The notes beneath the pieces are model-generated. The model worked only from the letters and a program-made list of their open reading frames with translations. It ran no database searches and had not been told where the DNA came from. From VFJZ01 sp038321545 (GTDB lineage: Bacteria; Actinomycetota; Thermoleophilia; Gaiellales; F1-60-MAGs149): DNA of 12,036 nucleotides. The number at the start of each line of letters is the position of its first letter. Positions within the stretch are counted from its first letter, which is position 1. The DNA is taken from NCBI GenBank assembly GCA_038321545.1, contig JBBQFB010000114.1, positions 1 to 12,036 of the forward strand, written 5' to 3'. Below, piece by piece: positions 1-6,028 of the stretch. The translations under genes were made by a program, and so were the position numbers.

Positions 1-1
1 G

Positions 2-931
2 CTCGGCCCGACCGGCTGCGGCAAGACGCTGCTCGCGCAGACGATGGCGCGGATCCTGAACGTCCCGTTCGCGATCGCCGACGCGACCGCCCTCACCGAG
101 GCCGGCTACGTGGGCGAGGACGTCGAGAACATCCTCCTGAAGCTGATCCAGGCGGCCGACTTCGACGTCAAGAAGGCCGAGACCGGGATCATCTACATCG
201 ACGAGGTCGACAAGATCGCGCGGAAGGCGGACAACCCGTCGATCACGCGCGACGTGTCCGGCGAGGGCGTCCAGCAGGCGCTGCTGAAGATCCTCGAGGG
301 CACCGTCGCGAGCGTTCCGCCGCAGGGCGGCCGCAAGCACCCGCACCAGGAGTTCCTGTCGATCGATACGACGAACATCCTGTTCATCTGTGGTGGCGCG
401 TTCGCCGACCTCGAGAAGATCATCTCGAAGCGCGTCGGCAAGAACTCGGTCGGCTTCGGCGCCGAGATCCGCTCGAAAAGCGGCACCAGCGGTGCCGAGT
501 TGCTGCAGCGGACGATGCCGGAGGACCTGATCCAGTTCGGCCTGATCCCCGAGTTCATCGGCCGTCTGCCGGTCATCTCGGCCGTGCACCCGCTCGGCCG
601 CGAGGACCTCGTGCAGATCCTGCTCGAGCCCAAGAACGCCCTCGTCAAGCAGTATCAGCGCTTCTTCTCGTTCGACTCCTGCGAGCTCGTGTTCACCGAC
701 GACTCGCTGTGGGCGATCGCCGACAAGGCGCTCGAGCGGGAGACTGGTGCACGTGGTCTGCGCTCGATCATCGAGAATGCACTGCTCGACGTGATGTTCG
801 AGCTGCCCTCGAGGGGAGACGTTGCGAAGTGCGTGATCAACCGCGAGACGATCGAGCACGGCCTCCGGCCGACGCTCGTCAGCGCGAGCGGTCAGGCGAT
901 CGTGGACGAGCCGGGGCAGGCGAGCGCGTAG
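2..931 (+). CDS. clpX: ClpX, ATP-dependent unfoldase of the ClpXP protease (5' end outside window)
   Basis: ClpX is the AAA+ hexamer that unfolds tagged proteins and feeds them to the ClpP peptidase in the cytoplasm. The window begins inside the Walker A motif (GPTGCGKT, 5-28), so the N-terminal zinc-binding domain and start codon are missing. Visible motifs, in order, are the pore-1 loop GYVG, Walker B (IIYIDEVD, 188-211), the RKH loop within PPQGGRKHPHQEF, the sensor-1 region TTNILFICGGAF, the ClpP-docking tripeptide, the EFIGRLP block and sensor-2 GARGLRS. The docking tripeptide reads VGF (449-457) where E. coli has IGF, a conservative change. The C-terminal tail ends EPGQASA at a TAG stop (929-931). 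The next gene begins within about 25 bases, so the two are probably co-transcribed. Identification is certain from the motif set. Confidence 0.97.
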   Translation, partial: LGPTGCGKTLLAQTMARILNVPFAIADATALTEAGYVGEDVENILLKLIQAADFDVKKAETGIIYIDEVDKIARKADNPSITRDVSGEGVQQALLKILEGTVASVPPQGGRKHPHQEFLSIDTTNILFICGGAFADLEKIISKRVGKNSVGFGAEIRSKSGTSGAELLQRTMPEDLIQFGLIPEFIGRLPVISAVHPLGREDLVQILLEPKNALVKQYQRFFSFDSCELVFTDDSLWAIADKALERETGARGLRSIIENALLDVMFELPSRGDVAKCVINRETIEHGLRPTLVSASGQAIVDEPGQASA

Positions 932-951
932 CGGGCCCAGCCCCGCTCGCG

Positions 952-1431
952 ATCCGCCTGAACCGCTACATCGCCGCCGCCGGCCTCGGCACGCGGCGCG
1001 AGGTCGAGGGCCTGATCCGCCAGGGGCGGGTGCAGGTCAACGGCACCGTCGCGACCGACCTGGCCGAGAAGGTCAAGTTCGGCGATGTCGTACTGCTCGA
1101 CTTCGAGGAGCTCCGCGCATCGCCGCGGGCGGCCGTGCTGCTCCACAAGCCGTACGGCTCGCCGGCGGCAATCGTGCACCCGCCGGAGCTGCACGTCGTG
1201 ATGCCGCTGCGGCTGATCGAGCGCGGCGCCGAGCTGCTGATCGCCGACCCGGAGCTGGCCCGCCGCATCGCCGACCCGCGCCACCCGCAGCAGCAGCTGC
1301 GCGACGGCCGCCGCCGGCTGTCGTACGCCGGCCTCGCCGTCGAGGACCTCGAGCCGGGCGAGTGGCGCCCGCTCGGGCACAAGGAGCTCGAGCGCCTCCG
1401 CCGCTCCGTCCACCTGCCTCCGCGCGCGTGA
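952..1431 (+). CDS. S4-domain protein with a degenerate RsuA/RluB-type pseudouridine synthase domain; start uncertain
   Basis: The first ~50 residues (RLNRYIAAAGLGTRREVEGL, then QGRVQVNG) form a typical RNA-binding S4 domain like that opening RsuA/RluB 16S/23S rRNA pseudouridine synthases. A KPYG motif follows (1147-1158), matching the family's NKPxG. The catalytic GRLD motif is replaced by LRLIERGAELLI, with Ile (1216-1218) at the Asp position. DPELARRIADPRHP then jumps directly to the family's C-terminal end (YAGLAVEDLEPGEWRPL), so most of the catalytic core, including the GRNRQVRRM block, is absent. Length is about 159 residues against roughly 230-250 for the family. No ATG, GTG or TTG lies where the alignment wants one: the codon before RLNRY is ATC (952) and a CTG follows at 958. 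The nearest upstream GTG (829) would overlap clpX by 103 bases. Codon use is normal for the window, so the gene looks maintained. An RNA-binding role without catalysis is inference. Confidence 0.72.
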   Translation: MRLNRYIAAAGLGTRREVEGLIRQGRVQVNGTVATDLAEKVKFGDVVLLDFEELRASPRAAVLLHKPYGSPAAIVHPPELHVVMPLRLIERGAELLIADPELARRIADPRHPQQQLRDGRRRLSYAGLAVEDLEPGEWRPLGHKELERLRRSVHLPPRA

Positions 1432-1442
1432 TGCGCGGAGGC
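1416..1442 (+). terminator. Strong hairpin spanning the S4-gene stop codon; possible terminator
   Basis: GCCTCCGCGC (1416-1425) and GCGCGGAGGC (1433-1442) are perfect 10-bp complements separated by a 7-base loop that contains most of the TGA stop (1429-1431). There is no T-run after it, only a TTT at 1448-1450, so it is not a textbook intrinsic terminator. GC-rich actinobacteria often have stems without U-tracts. It sits where clpX-S4 transcription would end and the rbfA promoter-like box begins. Confidence 0.45.
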
Positions 1443-1448
1443 TACGGT
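1443..1448 (+). promoter_or_regulatory. Putative -10 box (TACGGT) for the rbfA operon
   Basis: TACGGT fits the actinobacterial TAnnnT -10 pattern and lies right after the 1416-1442 hairpin. Six bases on is a GTG (1455), where transcription would begin. The same CTACGGTT string occurs on the minus strand before the malic enzyme gene. No convincing -35 is seen. Confidence 0.42.
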
Positions 1449-1474
1449 TTCGCCGTGATCTCGATGGAGGACGC

Positions 1475-1870
1475 ATGACCCGCAAGCGGCGCACCCAGCG
1501 CCTCCGGCGCGTGGACGAGACCCTGCGTCAGGTGATCTCCGAGAGCCTGCTCGCCAACCGCGACCGGCACCTCGAGGGCATCGTCGTGACGGGTGTCGAG
1601 ACGAGCTCCGACACCGCGTACGCCGACGTGTTCGTGCAGGTGCCGGGCAACGAGGCGCGGCGCGAGCGCGGCCTGGCCGCGCTGGAGCGCGTGCGTCCCT
1701 CGATCCAGGCGCGGATCAACGACGAGATGCACCTGCGGCTGACGCCGGTGCTGCGCTTCCGGCGCGACGAGACGCTCGAGCACAGCATCCGCATCGAGCA
1801 GCTGCTCGCCGAGCACCGGCCGGCCGGCGACCCGCCGTCCGAGGAGCCGCCGGCCGGGGAGCCGGCGTGA
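1475..1870 (+). CDS. rbfA: RbfA, 30S ribosome-binding factor A
   Basis: RbfA binds the immature 30S subunit near the 5' end of 16S rRNA and helps its late maturation. The 131-residue product has the family layout: a basic N-terminal helix (RRVDETLRQVISESLL), the KH-type core with the VTGVETSSDTAYADVFVQV strand pair, and the C-terminal block LRLTPVLRFRRDETLEHSIRIEQLL. A Pro/Glu-rich tail (PPSEEPPAGEPA) follows and is not part of the fold. The ATG at 1475 is preceded by GGAGG (1466-1470) four bases upstream, which supports this start. The in-frame stop overlaps the GTG of nrnA. RbfA commonly lies with truB and ribF, usually after infB and nusA, which are not seen here; clpX and the S4 gene take that place. 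Confidence 0.95.
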   Translation: MTRKRRTQRLRRVDETLRQVISESLLANRDRHLEGIVVTGVETSSDTAYADVFVQVPGNEARRERGLAALERVRPSIQARINDEMHLRLTPVLRFRRDETLEHSIRIEQLLAEHRPAGDPPSEEPPAGEPA

Positions 1871-2847
1871 CGGAGCTGCTCGACGCGGCGTACGACGCCG
1901 CGGCGGCCGCGCTGCGCGCCGCCCCGCGCGTGGTCGTCGCCGCCCACGAGAACCCCGACGGCGACGCGCTCGGCAGCCTGGTCGGCGCCGTCCGCGGCCT
2001 GCGGGCCGGCGGTATCGACGCGATCGGCGTCCGCGCGGCCGGCGACCTGCCGCGCGAGTACCGGTGGCTCGACGACGACGGACTCAGGACGACGGTGCCG
2101 GAGGGCACGGGCTGGTTGCTGCTGGCCGTCGACTGCGGCTCGGCGGCGCGGATCGCCGTGCCCGATGGCGTCCGCGAGGGCTCCGACTTCGTGATCGATC
2201 TCGACCACCACCACGACAACACGCGGTTCGGCGACATCAACGTCGTCGACGACGGCGCGGCCTGCGCGGCGATGATGGTGCGCGAGCTCCTGGCCCGCCT
2301 CGACGTCACGCTCACTCCGGCCATCGCAACGCCGCTGTACGTCGGCCTGGTGACCGACACAGGCCGGTTCCAGTACTCCAACACCGACGCCCGCGCCTTC
2401 CGCGTGGCAGCGGAGCTGGTCGGGCTGGGCGCGCGGCCGCAGGAGGTCTTCCAGCACGTGTTCGAGAGCGTGCAGGCCTCGAAGCTGCGGCTGCTGGCTC
2501 GGGCGCTCGGCCGCATCGAGCTGCGCCTCGACGGCCGGCTCGCCGTGACGTGGGTGACGCGCGCCGACATCTCCGAGACGGGGGCGGACGAGGCGGCGAC
2601 CGACGGCGTGATCGACAGCCTGCGGGCGATCGAGGGCGTCGAGGTGGCCGCGTTCATCCGCGAGACCGCCGACGGGCCGCGTTCCAAGGTGTCGCTGCGC
2701 TCCGGGAACGGCGTCGTCGACGTGTCCCGCATCGCCCGCGCGTCGGGCGGCGGCGGTCACACGAGGGCCGCCGGGTTCGCGAGCGACCTCGACCGCGACG
2801 AGCTGATCGACCTGATCGAGCGGGAGGCTCGGGCCGGCGGTGCCTGA
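1867..2847 (+). CDS. nrnA: NrnA-type DHH/DHHA1 oligoribonuclease / PAP phosphatase
   Basis: NrnA-family enzymes degrade 2-5 nucleotide RNAs and, in many members, dephosphorylate 3'-phosphoadenosine 5'-phosphate. The 326-residue protein shows all Mn-binding motifs of the DHH domain: HENPDGD (H27, D31, D33), DC (D89), DHH (113-115) and TDTG (D164). The DHHA1 substrate-binding domain ends in GGGGHTRAAGF (about 294-304). The GTG start at 1867 overlaps the rbfA stop as GTGA and has GGGGA at 1856-1860 as a ribosome-binding site. The gene lies between rbfA and truB, a common position for this family in actinobacteria and firmicutes. Whether PAP is a substrate here cannot be read from sequence. Confidence 0.93.
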   Translation: MTELLDAAYDAAAAALRAAPRVVVAAHENPDGDALGSLVGAVRGLRAGGIDAIGVRAAGDLPREYRWLDDDGLRTTVPEGTGWLLLAVDCGSAARIAVPDGVREGSDFVIDLDHHHDNTRFGDINVVDDGAACAAMMVRELLARLDVTLTPAIATPLYVGLVTDTGRFQYSNTDARAFRVAAELVGLGARPQEVFQHVFESVQASKLRLLARALGRIELRLDGRLAVTWVTRADISETGADEAATDGVIDSLRAIEGVEVAAFIRETADGPRSKVSLRSGNGVVDVSRIARASGGGGHTRAAGFASDLDRDELIDLIEREARAGGA

Positions 2848-3688
2848 CGAAACAGGCGTGCTGCTGCTCGACAAGGCGGCCGGCCGGTCGTCGTTCGGGG
2901 CGATCGCCGCGCTGCGGCCCGTGCTGGGCCGGAAGCTTGGCCACGCCGGCACGCTCGACCCGTTCGCGACCGGGCTGCTGATCGTGCTGGCGGGCCGTGC
3001 GACACGTCTCGCCACGTTTCTGACGGGTCTCGACAAGCGCTACCGGGCGGCCGTCCGGTTCGGCGTCACGTCGACGACGGACGATCCCGAGGGCGACCTC
3101 ACCGCGACCACCGTGACGACCGACGAGGACGCCGTGCGGCGGTCGCTGGACGGCTTCCGCGGCCCCATCACGCAGGTCCCGCCCGCTGCCAGCGCCGTGC
3201 ACATCGACGGCGAGCGCGCGTACAAGCGGTTCCGGCGCGGGGAGGACGTCGCGATGCCCGAGCGGGCCGTGACCATCCACGCGATCGAGCTGCTCGCGTT
3301 CGATCCGGTCGCGCAGACCGCCGAGCTCGACGTGCACTGCTCGACGGGTACGTACATCCGGGCGCTGGCCCGCGACATCGGCCAGGCCGTCGGCGCGGGC
3401 GGCTACTGCAGCGCGCTGCGCCGCACCGAGGTCGGCCCCTTCTCCGTCGCCGCCGCGGTGGCGGCCGACGGCGACATCGCGGCGGCGCTGCGACCGGCCG
3501 CCGACGCCGTCCCGCACTTGCCGCGGCGTCAGATCACGGCCGCCGAGGTGGACGCGATCGCCCACGGCCGCCGCATCGACGCGCACGACGACCCCTCGGG
3601 CCCGATCGTGTTGCTGGACGGCGACCACCTGATCGCGATCGGCACCCGCGACGGCGACATGGTACGACCGGGACCGGTGTTCGGATGA
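2840..3688 (+). CDS. truB: TruB, tRNA pseudouridine-55 synthase
   Basis: TruB isomerises U55 in the T-loop of tRNAs to pseudouridine. The 282-residue protein carries the catalytic motif GHAGTLDPFATGLL with Asp40 as nucleophile, the QVPPAASAVHIDGERAYKRF block, and STGTYIRALARDIG followed by ALRRTEVGPF. The C-terminal part (GRRIDAHDD, GDMVRPGPVFG) resembles the PUA-like tail of actinobacterial TruB. The N-terminal motif reads DKAAGRSS instead of the more usual DKPxGxTS, a mild divergence. The GTG start (2840) lies 8 bases inside the nrnA stop region, so translation is probably coupled. An intact TruB contrasts with the gutted pseudouridine synthase relative at 952-1431. Confidence 0.96.
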   Translation: MPDETGVLLLDKAAGRSSFGAIAALRPVLGRKLGHAGTLDPFATGLLIVLAGRATRLATFLTGLDKRYRAAVRFGVTSTTDDPEGDLTATTVTTDEDAVRRSLDGFRGPITQVPPAASAVHIDGERAYKRFRRGEDVAMPERAVTIHAIELLAFDPVAQTAELDVHCSTGTYIRALARDIGQAVGAGGYCSALRRTEVGPFSVAAAVAADGDIAAALRPAADAVPHLPRRQITAAEVDAIAHGRRIDAHDDPSGPIVLLDGDHLIAIGTRDGDMVRPGPVFG

Positions 3689-4563
3689 GGCGGTCAGTCG
3701 CGCTCGGCACCTTCGACGGCGTCCACCTCGGGCATCGGCGCGTGATCGCAACGGCGGTCGATCGCGCGCACGACCTCGGCGTGCGTTCCGCCGTCGCGAC
3801 GTTCGACCCGCGGCCGGTGTCGGTGATCGTGCCGGAGCGCGCGCCGGACTCGCTGACGTCGCTCGAGCGCCGCCTGCAGTTGCTCCGCGAGGCCGGCGTC
3901 GACGACGTGCTGGTGATCAACTTCACCCCCGAGCTGGCGTCGCGCACGCCCGAGCAGTTCGCCGACGAGGTGCTCGTCGGACAGCTCGGGGCGGCCGAGG
4001 TGGTGGTCGGCCAGAACTTCCGGTTCGGGCATCGCCGGGCCGGCGACGTCGACTCGCTGCGCGTGCTGGGCGAGTCGCGCGGGTTCGGCGTCACGGTTGC
4101 GCCGCTGTTCGAGTTCGACGGTGAGCCCGTCTCGTCGTCGCGCATCCGCGAGCTGATCCGGCTCAAGTACGTCGAGGACGCGGGCCGCCTGCTGGGCCGG
4201 CCGCCGTCCCTGGAGGGCGAGGTGGTGCGAGGCGACGGCCGGGGGCGCGAGCTCGGCGTCCCCACGGCCAACCTGGGCATGACGACGGGCTTCGTCGTCC
4301 CCGCCGAGGGCGTCTACGCCGGCGACGTCGTGCTCGCCGACGGCCGCACGTTCCGGTCGGCCATCTCGATCGGCACCAACCCGACGTTCGACGGCGAGCG
4401 CGCGGTGCGCGTCGAGGCGCACCTGCTCGACTTCGACGAGGACCTGTACGGCACCGACATCCGCGTCGACTTCCGCCGCTACCTGCGCGGCCAGCGCCGG
4501 TTCGATGGCCTGGCCGAGCTGATCACGCAGATGCGCGAGGACATCGCAGCCGCCGGCGCATGA
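3685..4563 (+). CDS. ribF: RibF, bifunctional riboflavin kinase / FAD synthetase
   Basis: RibF phosphorylates riboflavin to FMN and adenylates FMN to FAD. The N-terminal adenylyltransferase half shows ALGTFDGVHLGH (the GxFDGxHxGH nucleotide-binding loop), TFDPRP, VGQNFRFGHRRAGD and SSSRIREL. The C-terminal kinase half (from about residue 175) shows GEVVRGDGRGRELGVPTANL, then GVYAG, IGTNPTFDG and VEAHLLDFDEDLYG. At 292 residues it is slightly short because it starts almost at the first strand, lacking the ~15-20 residues that usually precede the GxFDG motif. The ATG at 3685 overlaps the truB stop as ATGA, the same coupling used along this operon, so I accept the short N-terminus. The truB-ribF order is widely conserved. 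Confidence 0.95.
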   Translation: MRRSVALGTFDGVHLGHRRVIATAVDRAHDLGVRSAVATFDPRPVSVIVPERAPDSLTSLERRLQLLREAGVDDVLVINFTPELASRTPEQFADEVLVGQLGAAEVVVGQNFRFGHRRAGDVDSLRVLGESRGFGVTVAPLFEFDGEPVSSSRIRELIRLKYVEDAGRLLGRPPSLEGEVVRGDGRGRELGVPTANLGMTTGFVVPAEGVYAGDVVLADGRTFRSAISIGTNPTFDGERAVRVEAHLLDFDEDLYGTDIRVDFRRYLRGQRRFDGLAELITQMREDIAAAGA

Positions 4564-5921
4564 CGCGCGACCCGCTGCTCGATGCCCTGTTCGACTTCCT
4601 GCGCATCCCATCCGTGTCATCGGGTGCCGGTGACCCCGCGGCGCTGCAGACCGCCGCGGAGTGGGTCGTGGTGCAGATCGTGGCCGCCGGCGGCACCGCC
4701 CGGCTGCTCGAGACGACGCGCAACCCGCTCGTGACGGGCGAGCTGGCCGCGTCCCGTCCGGACGCGCCGACGGTGATCCTGTACGGCCACTACGACGTGC
4801 AGTCGGCCGAGCCGGTCGACGAGTGGACGAGCGCGCCGTTCGCGCCCGAGATCCGCGATGGCCGCGTCTTCGCCCGCGGCGCGACCGACGACAAGGGGCA
4901 GATCCTGCCGTTGCTGTGGGCGGCGCGCGAGCTGGCCGCGGCCGGCGACCTGCCCGTCAACGTGCGCTTCCTGATCGACGGCGAGGAGGAGATCGGCGGT
5001 GACAGCGCCGAACAATGGCTGCGCGCCGACGACGGCCCCGGCGACGCGGCGATCGCTTTCGACTCCCGGATGCCCGATCCGCAGACGCCGATCCTCGTCA
5101 CGTCGGCGCGCGGCACGATGCACCTGCGCGTCGAGGTGCGGACGGCCGACAACGACCTGCACTCCGGCGCCGGCAACACGGTGCTGAACGCCGCCCACGC
5201 GCTGCACCGGATCCTCGCTGCAGTGCTGCCCGACGACCACGGCCGCCTGCCCGACGCGCTCCGGGCCGGCCGTGGCGCGCCCACCGACGCCGAGCGCGAC
5301 GGCTGGAAGCGGCTTCCCGGCGGCGCCACCGACATCGCCCAGCTCGGCGGCAGGCCGCACGATCCGGGTGCCGTCGACGACCGCTACCGCCGCATCGGCT
5401 ACGAGCCGGCGATCGACGTGCACGGCATCGAGACGGGCGACGCGCACCAGGTGCGCACGCAGATTCCCGCCACCGCACGCGCGATGCTCTCGATGCGGCT
5501 CGCGCCCGGGCAGTCCAGCACGGTGATGTGGCCGGTGCTCGAGCAGCTGCTGCTCGCAGCGGCTCCCGCCGGTGCCGACGTGCGGGTGACGTTGAACAAC
5601 GCATGCGAGCCGGCCCGTGTCGATCCCGCGCATCCGGTCATGCTGATCGCGGTCGCGGCGCTGGAGCGCGCGGCCGGCATCGCGCCGATCATGGTGCCCG
5701 CCGGCGGCTCGCTGCCCGTGCTGACGGGCTTCGCAGCGCGCGGTATTCCGACCGTCCTGACGGGCTTCGGGACGCTCGACTCGCGCGTCCACGCGAGCGA
5801 CGAGTCGATCCACCTCGAGTGCGTGCAGCTCGCGCTCCGTGCCGGTCGCGAGCTGCTTCGCGGTTTGGCTGCGTATACTGCGATGGCAAACCCGGCGACC
5901 CAGGAGGTGATGAAGACATGA
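4560..5921 (+). CDS. M20-family metallopeptidase (dipeptidase / CNDP-like)
   Basis: This 453-residue protein has the two-domain M20 architecture with a di-zinc centre. Metal and catalytic residues are visible: GHYDVQ (H77, base-activating D79), GATDDKG (bridging Asp 110 or 111), the EEE cluster (142-144) supplying the general base and a ligand, AFDS (D168) and the late His411 in RVHASDESIH. The inserted dimerisation domain begins near HSGAGN (H201). The closest match is the carnosinase/cytosolic non-specific dipeptidase branch, but ArgE/DapE-like or carbamoylase relatives cannot be excluded and the substrate is unknown. The ATG overlaps the ribF stop (ATGA). The last ~14 residues (from TAMANPATQE) lie beyond the conserved fold, and their DNA doubles as a promoter and Shine-Dalgarno sequence for the next ORF. 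Confidence 0.88.
   Translation: MTRDPLLDALFDFLRIPSVSSGAGDPAALQTAAEWVVVQIVAAGGTARLLETTRNPLVTGELAASRPDAPTVILYGHYDVQSAEPVDEWTSAPFAPEIRDGRVFARGATDDKGQILPLLWAARELAAAGDLPVNVRFLIDGEEEIGGDSAEQWLRADDGPGDAAIAFDSRMPDPQTPILVTSARGTMHLRVEVRTADNDLHSGAGNTVLNAAHALHRILAAVLPDDHGRLPDALRAGRGAPTDAERDGWKRLPGGATDIAQLGGRPHDPGAVDDRYRRIGYEPAIDVHGIETGDAHQVRTQIPATARAMLSMRLAPGQSSTVMWPVLEQLLLAAAPAGADVRVTLNNACEPARVDPAHPVMLIAVAALERAAGIAPIMVPAGGSLPVLTGFAARGIPTVLTGFGTLDSRVHASDESIHLECVQLALRAGRELLRGLAAYTAMANPATQEVMKT
5874..5879 (+). promoter_or_regulatory. Near-consensus -10 box (TATACT) inside the 3' end of the peptidase gene
   Basis: TATACT is the closest match to TATAAT that I noticed among the promoter-like sites. It lies 39 bases before the 20-codon ORF. 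Predicted initiation near 5886 leaves a ~32-base leader holding the Shine-Dalgarno sequence. I see no good -35 hexamer. Confidence 0.45.
5902..5910 (+). promoter_or_regulatory. Full-length Shine-Dalgarno sequence (AGGAGGTGA) for the 20-codon ORF
   Basis: AGGAGGTGA is a nine-base complement of the canonical 16S rRNA 3' tail, much stronger than the sites before other genes here. It ends 7 bases before the ATG at 5918, a workable spacing. It supports translation of the small ORF rather than chance. Confidence 0.6.
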
Positions 5922-5980
5922 CTGTGCATGCCCGCTACCCGTCGTTTCTCATCCCTGAGGTGCCGGTGCGCGCAGCCTGA
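5918..5980 (+). CDS. Small 20-codon ORF, possible leader peptide upstream of rsgA
   Basis: The ATG overlaps the peptidase stop (ATGA) and opens a 20-residue ORF starting MTVHARYPSF and ending IPEVPVRAA at a TGA. Support is contextual: a near-consensus -10 (5874-5879) and a full Shine-Dalgarno sequence (5902-5910) precede it. The peptide has no run of one amino acid as in classical attenuators, no signal sequence and no membrane segment. Third-position GC is lower than in its neighbours, at about 14 of 19 codons. A GCCGGTGC repeat in its last codons can pair with bases beside the rsgA ribosome-binding site. I do not recognise the peptide. It may be a regulatory leader for rsgA, a small protein, or chance. 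Confidence 0.42.
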   Translation: MTVHARYPSFLIPEVPVRAA

Positions 5981-5992
5981 TCGCAAGCGACG

Positions 5993-6010
5993 CCGGTGCC
6001 GTGACACCGG
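5993..6010 (+). promoter_or_regulatory. Hairpin overlapping the rsgA ribosome-binding site
   Basis: CCGGTG (5993-5998) and CACCGG (6005-6010) form a 6-bp stem with a 6-base loop. The 3' arm contains the first two bases of the GGAG (6009-6012) that is the likely Shine-Dalgarno sequence of rsgA, so folding could hinder initiation. A second CCGGTG copy at 5963-5968 competes for the same 3' arm. Confidence 0.35.
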
Positions 6011-6016
6011 AGTCCC

Positions 6017-6028
6017 ATCTTGCAAGAT
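6017..6028. repeat. 12-bp perfect palindrome over the rsgA start codon
   Basis: ATCTTGCAAGAT is a perfect 12-bp palindrome that includes the TTG start at 6020-6022. It is AT-rich against a GC-rich background. It could be a DNA operator or an RNA element at the initiation site. No second copy was noticed in the window. Confidence 0.5.

Noticed and set aside
709..951. An N-terminal extension of the S4 protein starting inside clpX
   Set aside because: It would overlap clpX by over 200 bases in a different frame, and the extra residues are an Arg/Asp/Ala-rich mirror-frame sequence unlike any S4 protein.
1528..3036. A long open frame on the minus strand opposite rbfA, nrnA and the truB start
   Set aside because: It is antisense to three clearly recognised genes. 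Its product is a low-complexity mix of Arg, Ala, Val and Asp with no domain, typical of the mirror frame of GC-rich coding DNA.
3685..3720. RibF as an N-terminally truncated pseudogene
   Set aside because: Only the poorly conserved leader before the first strand is missing. The nucleotide-binding loop and all later motifs are complete.
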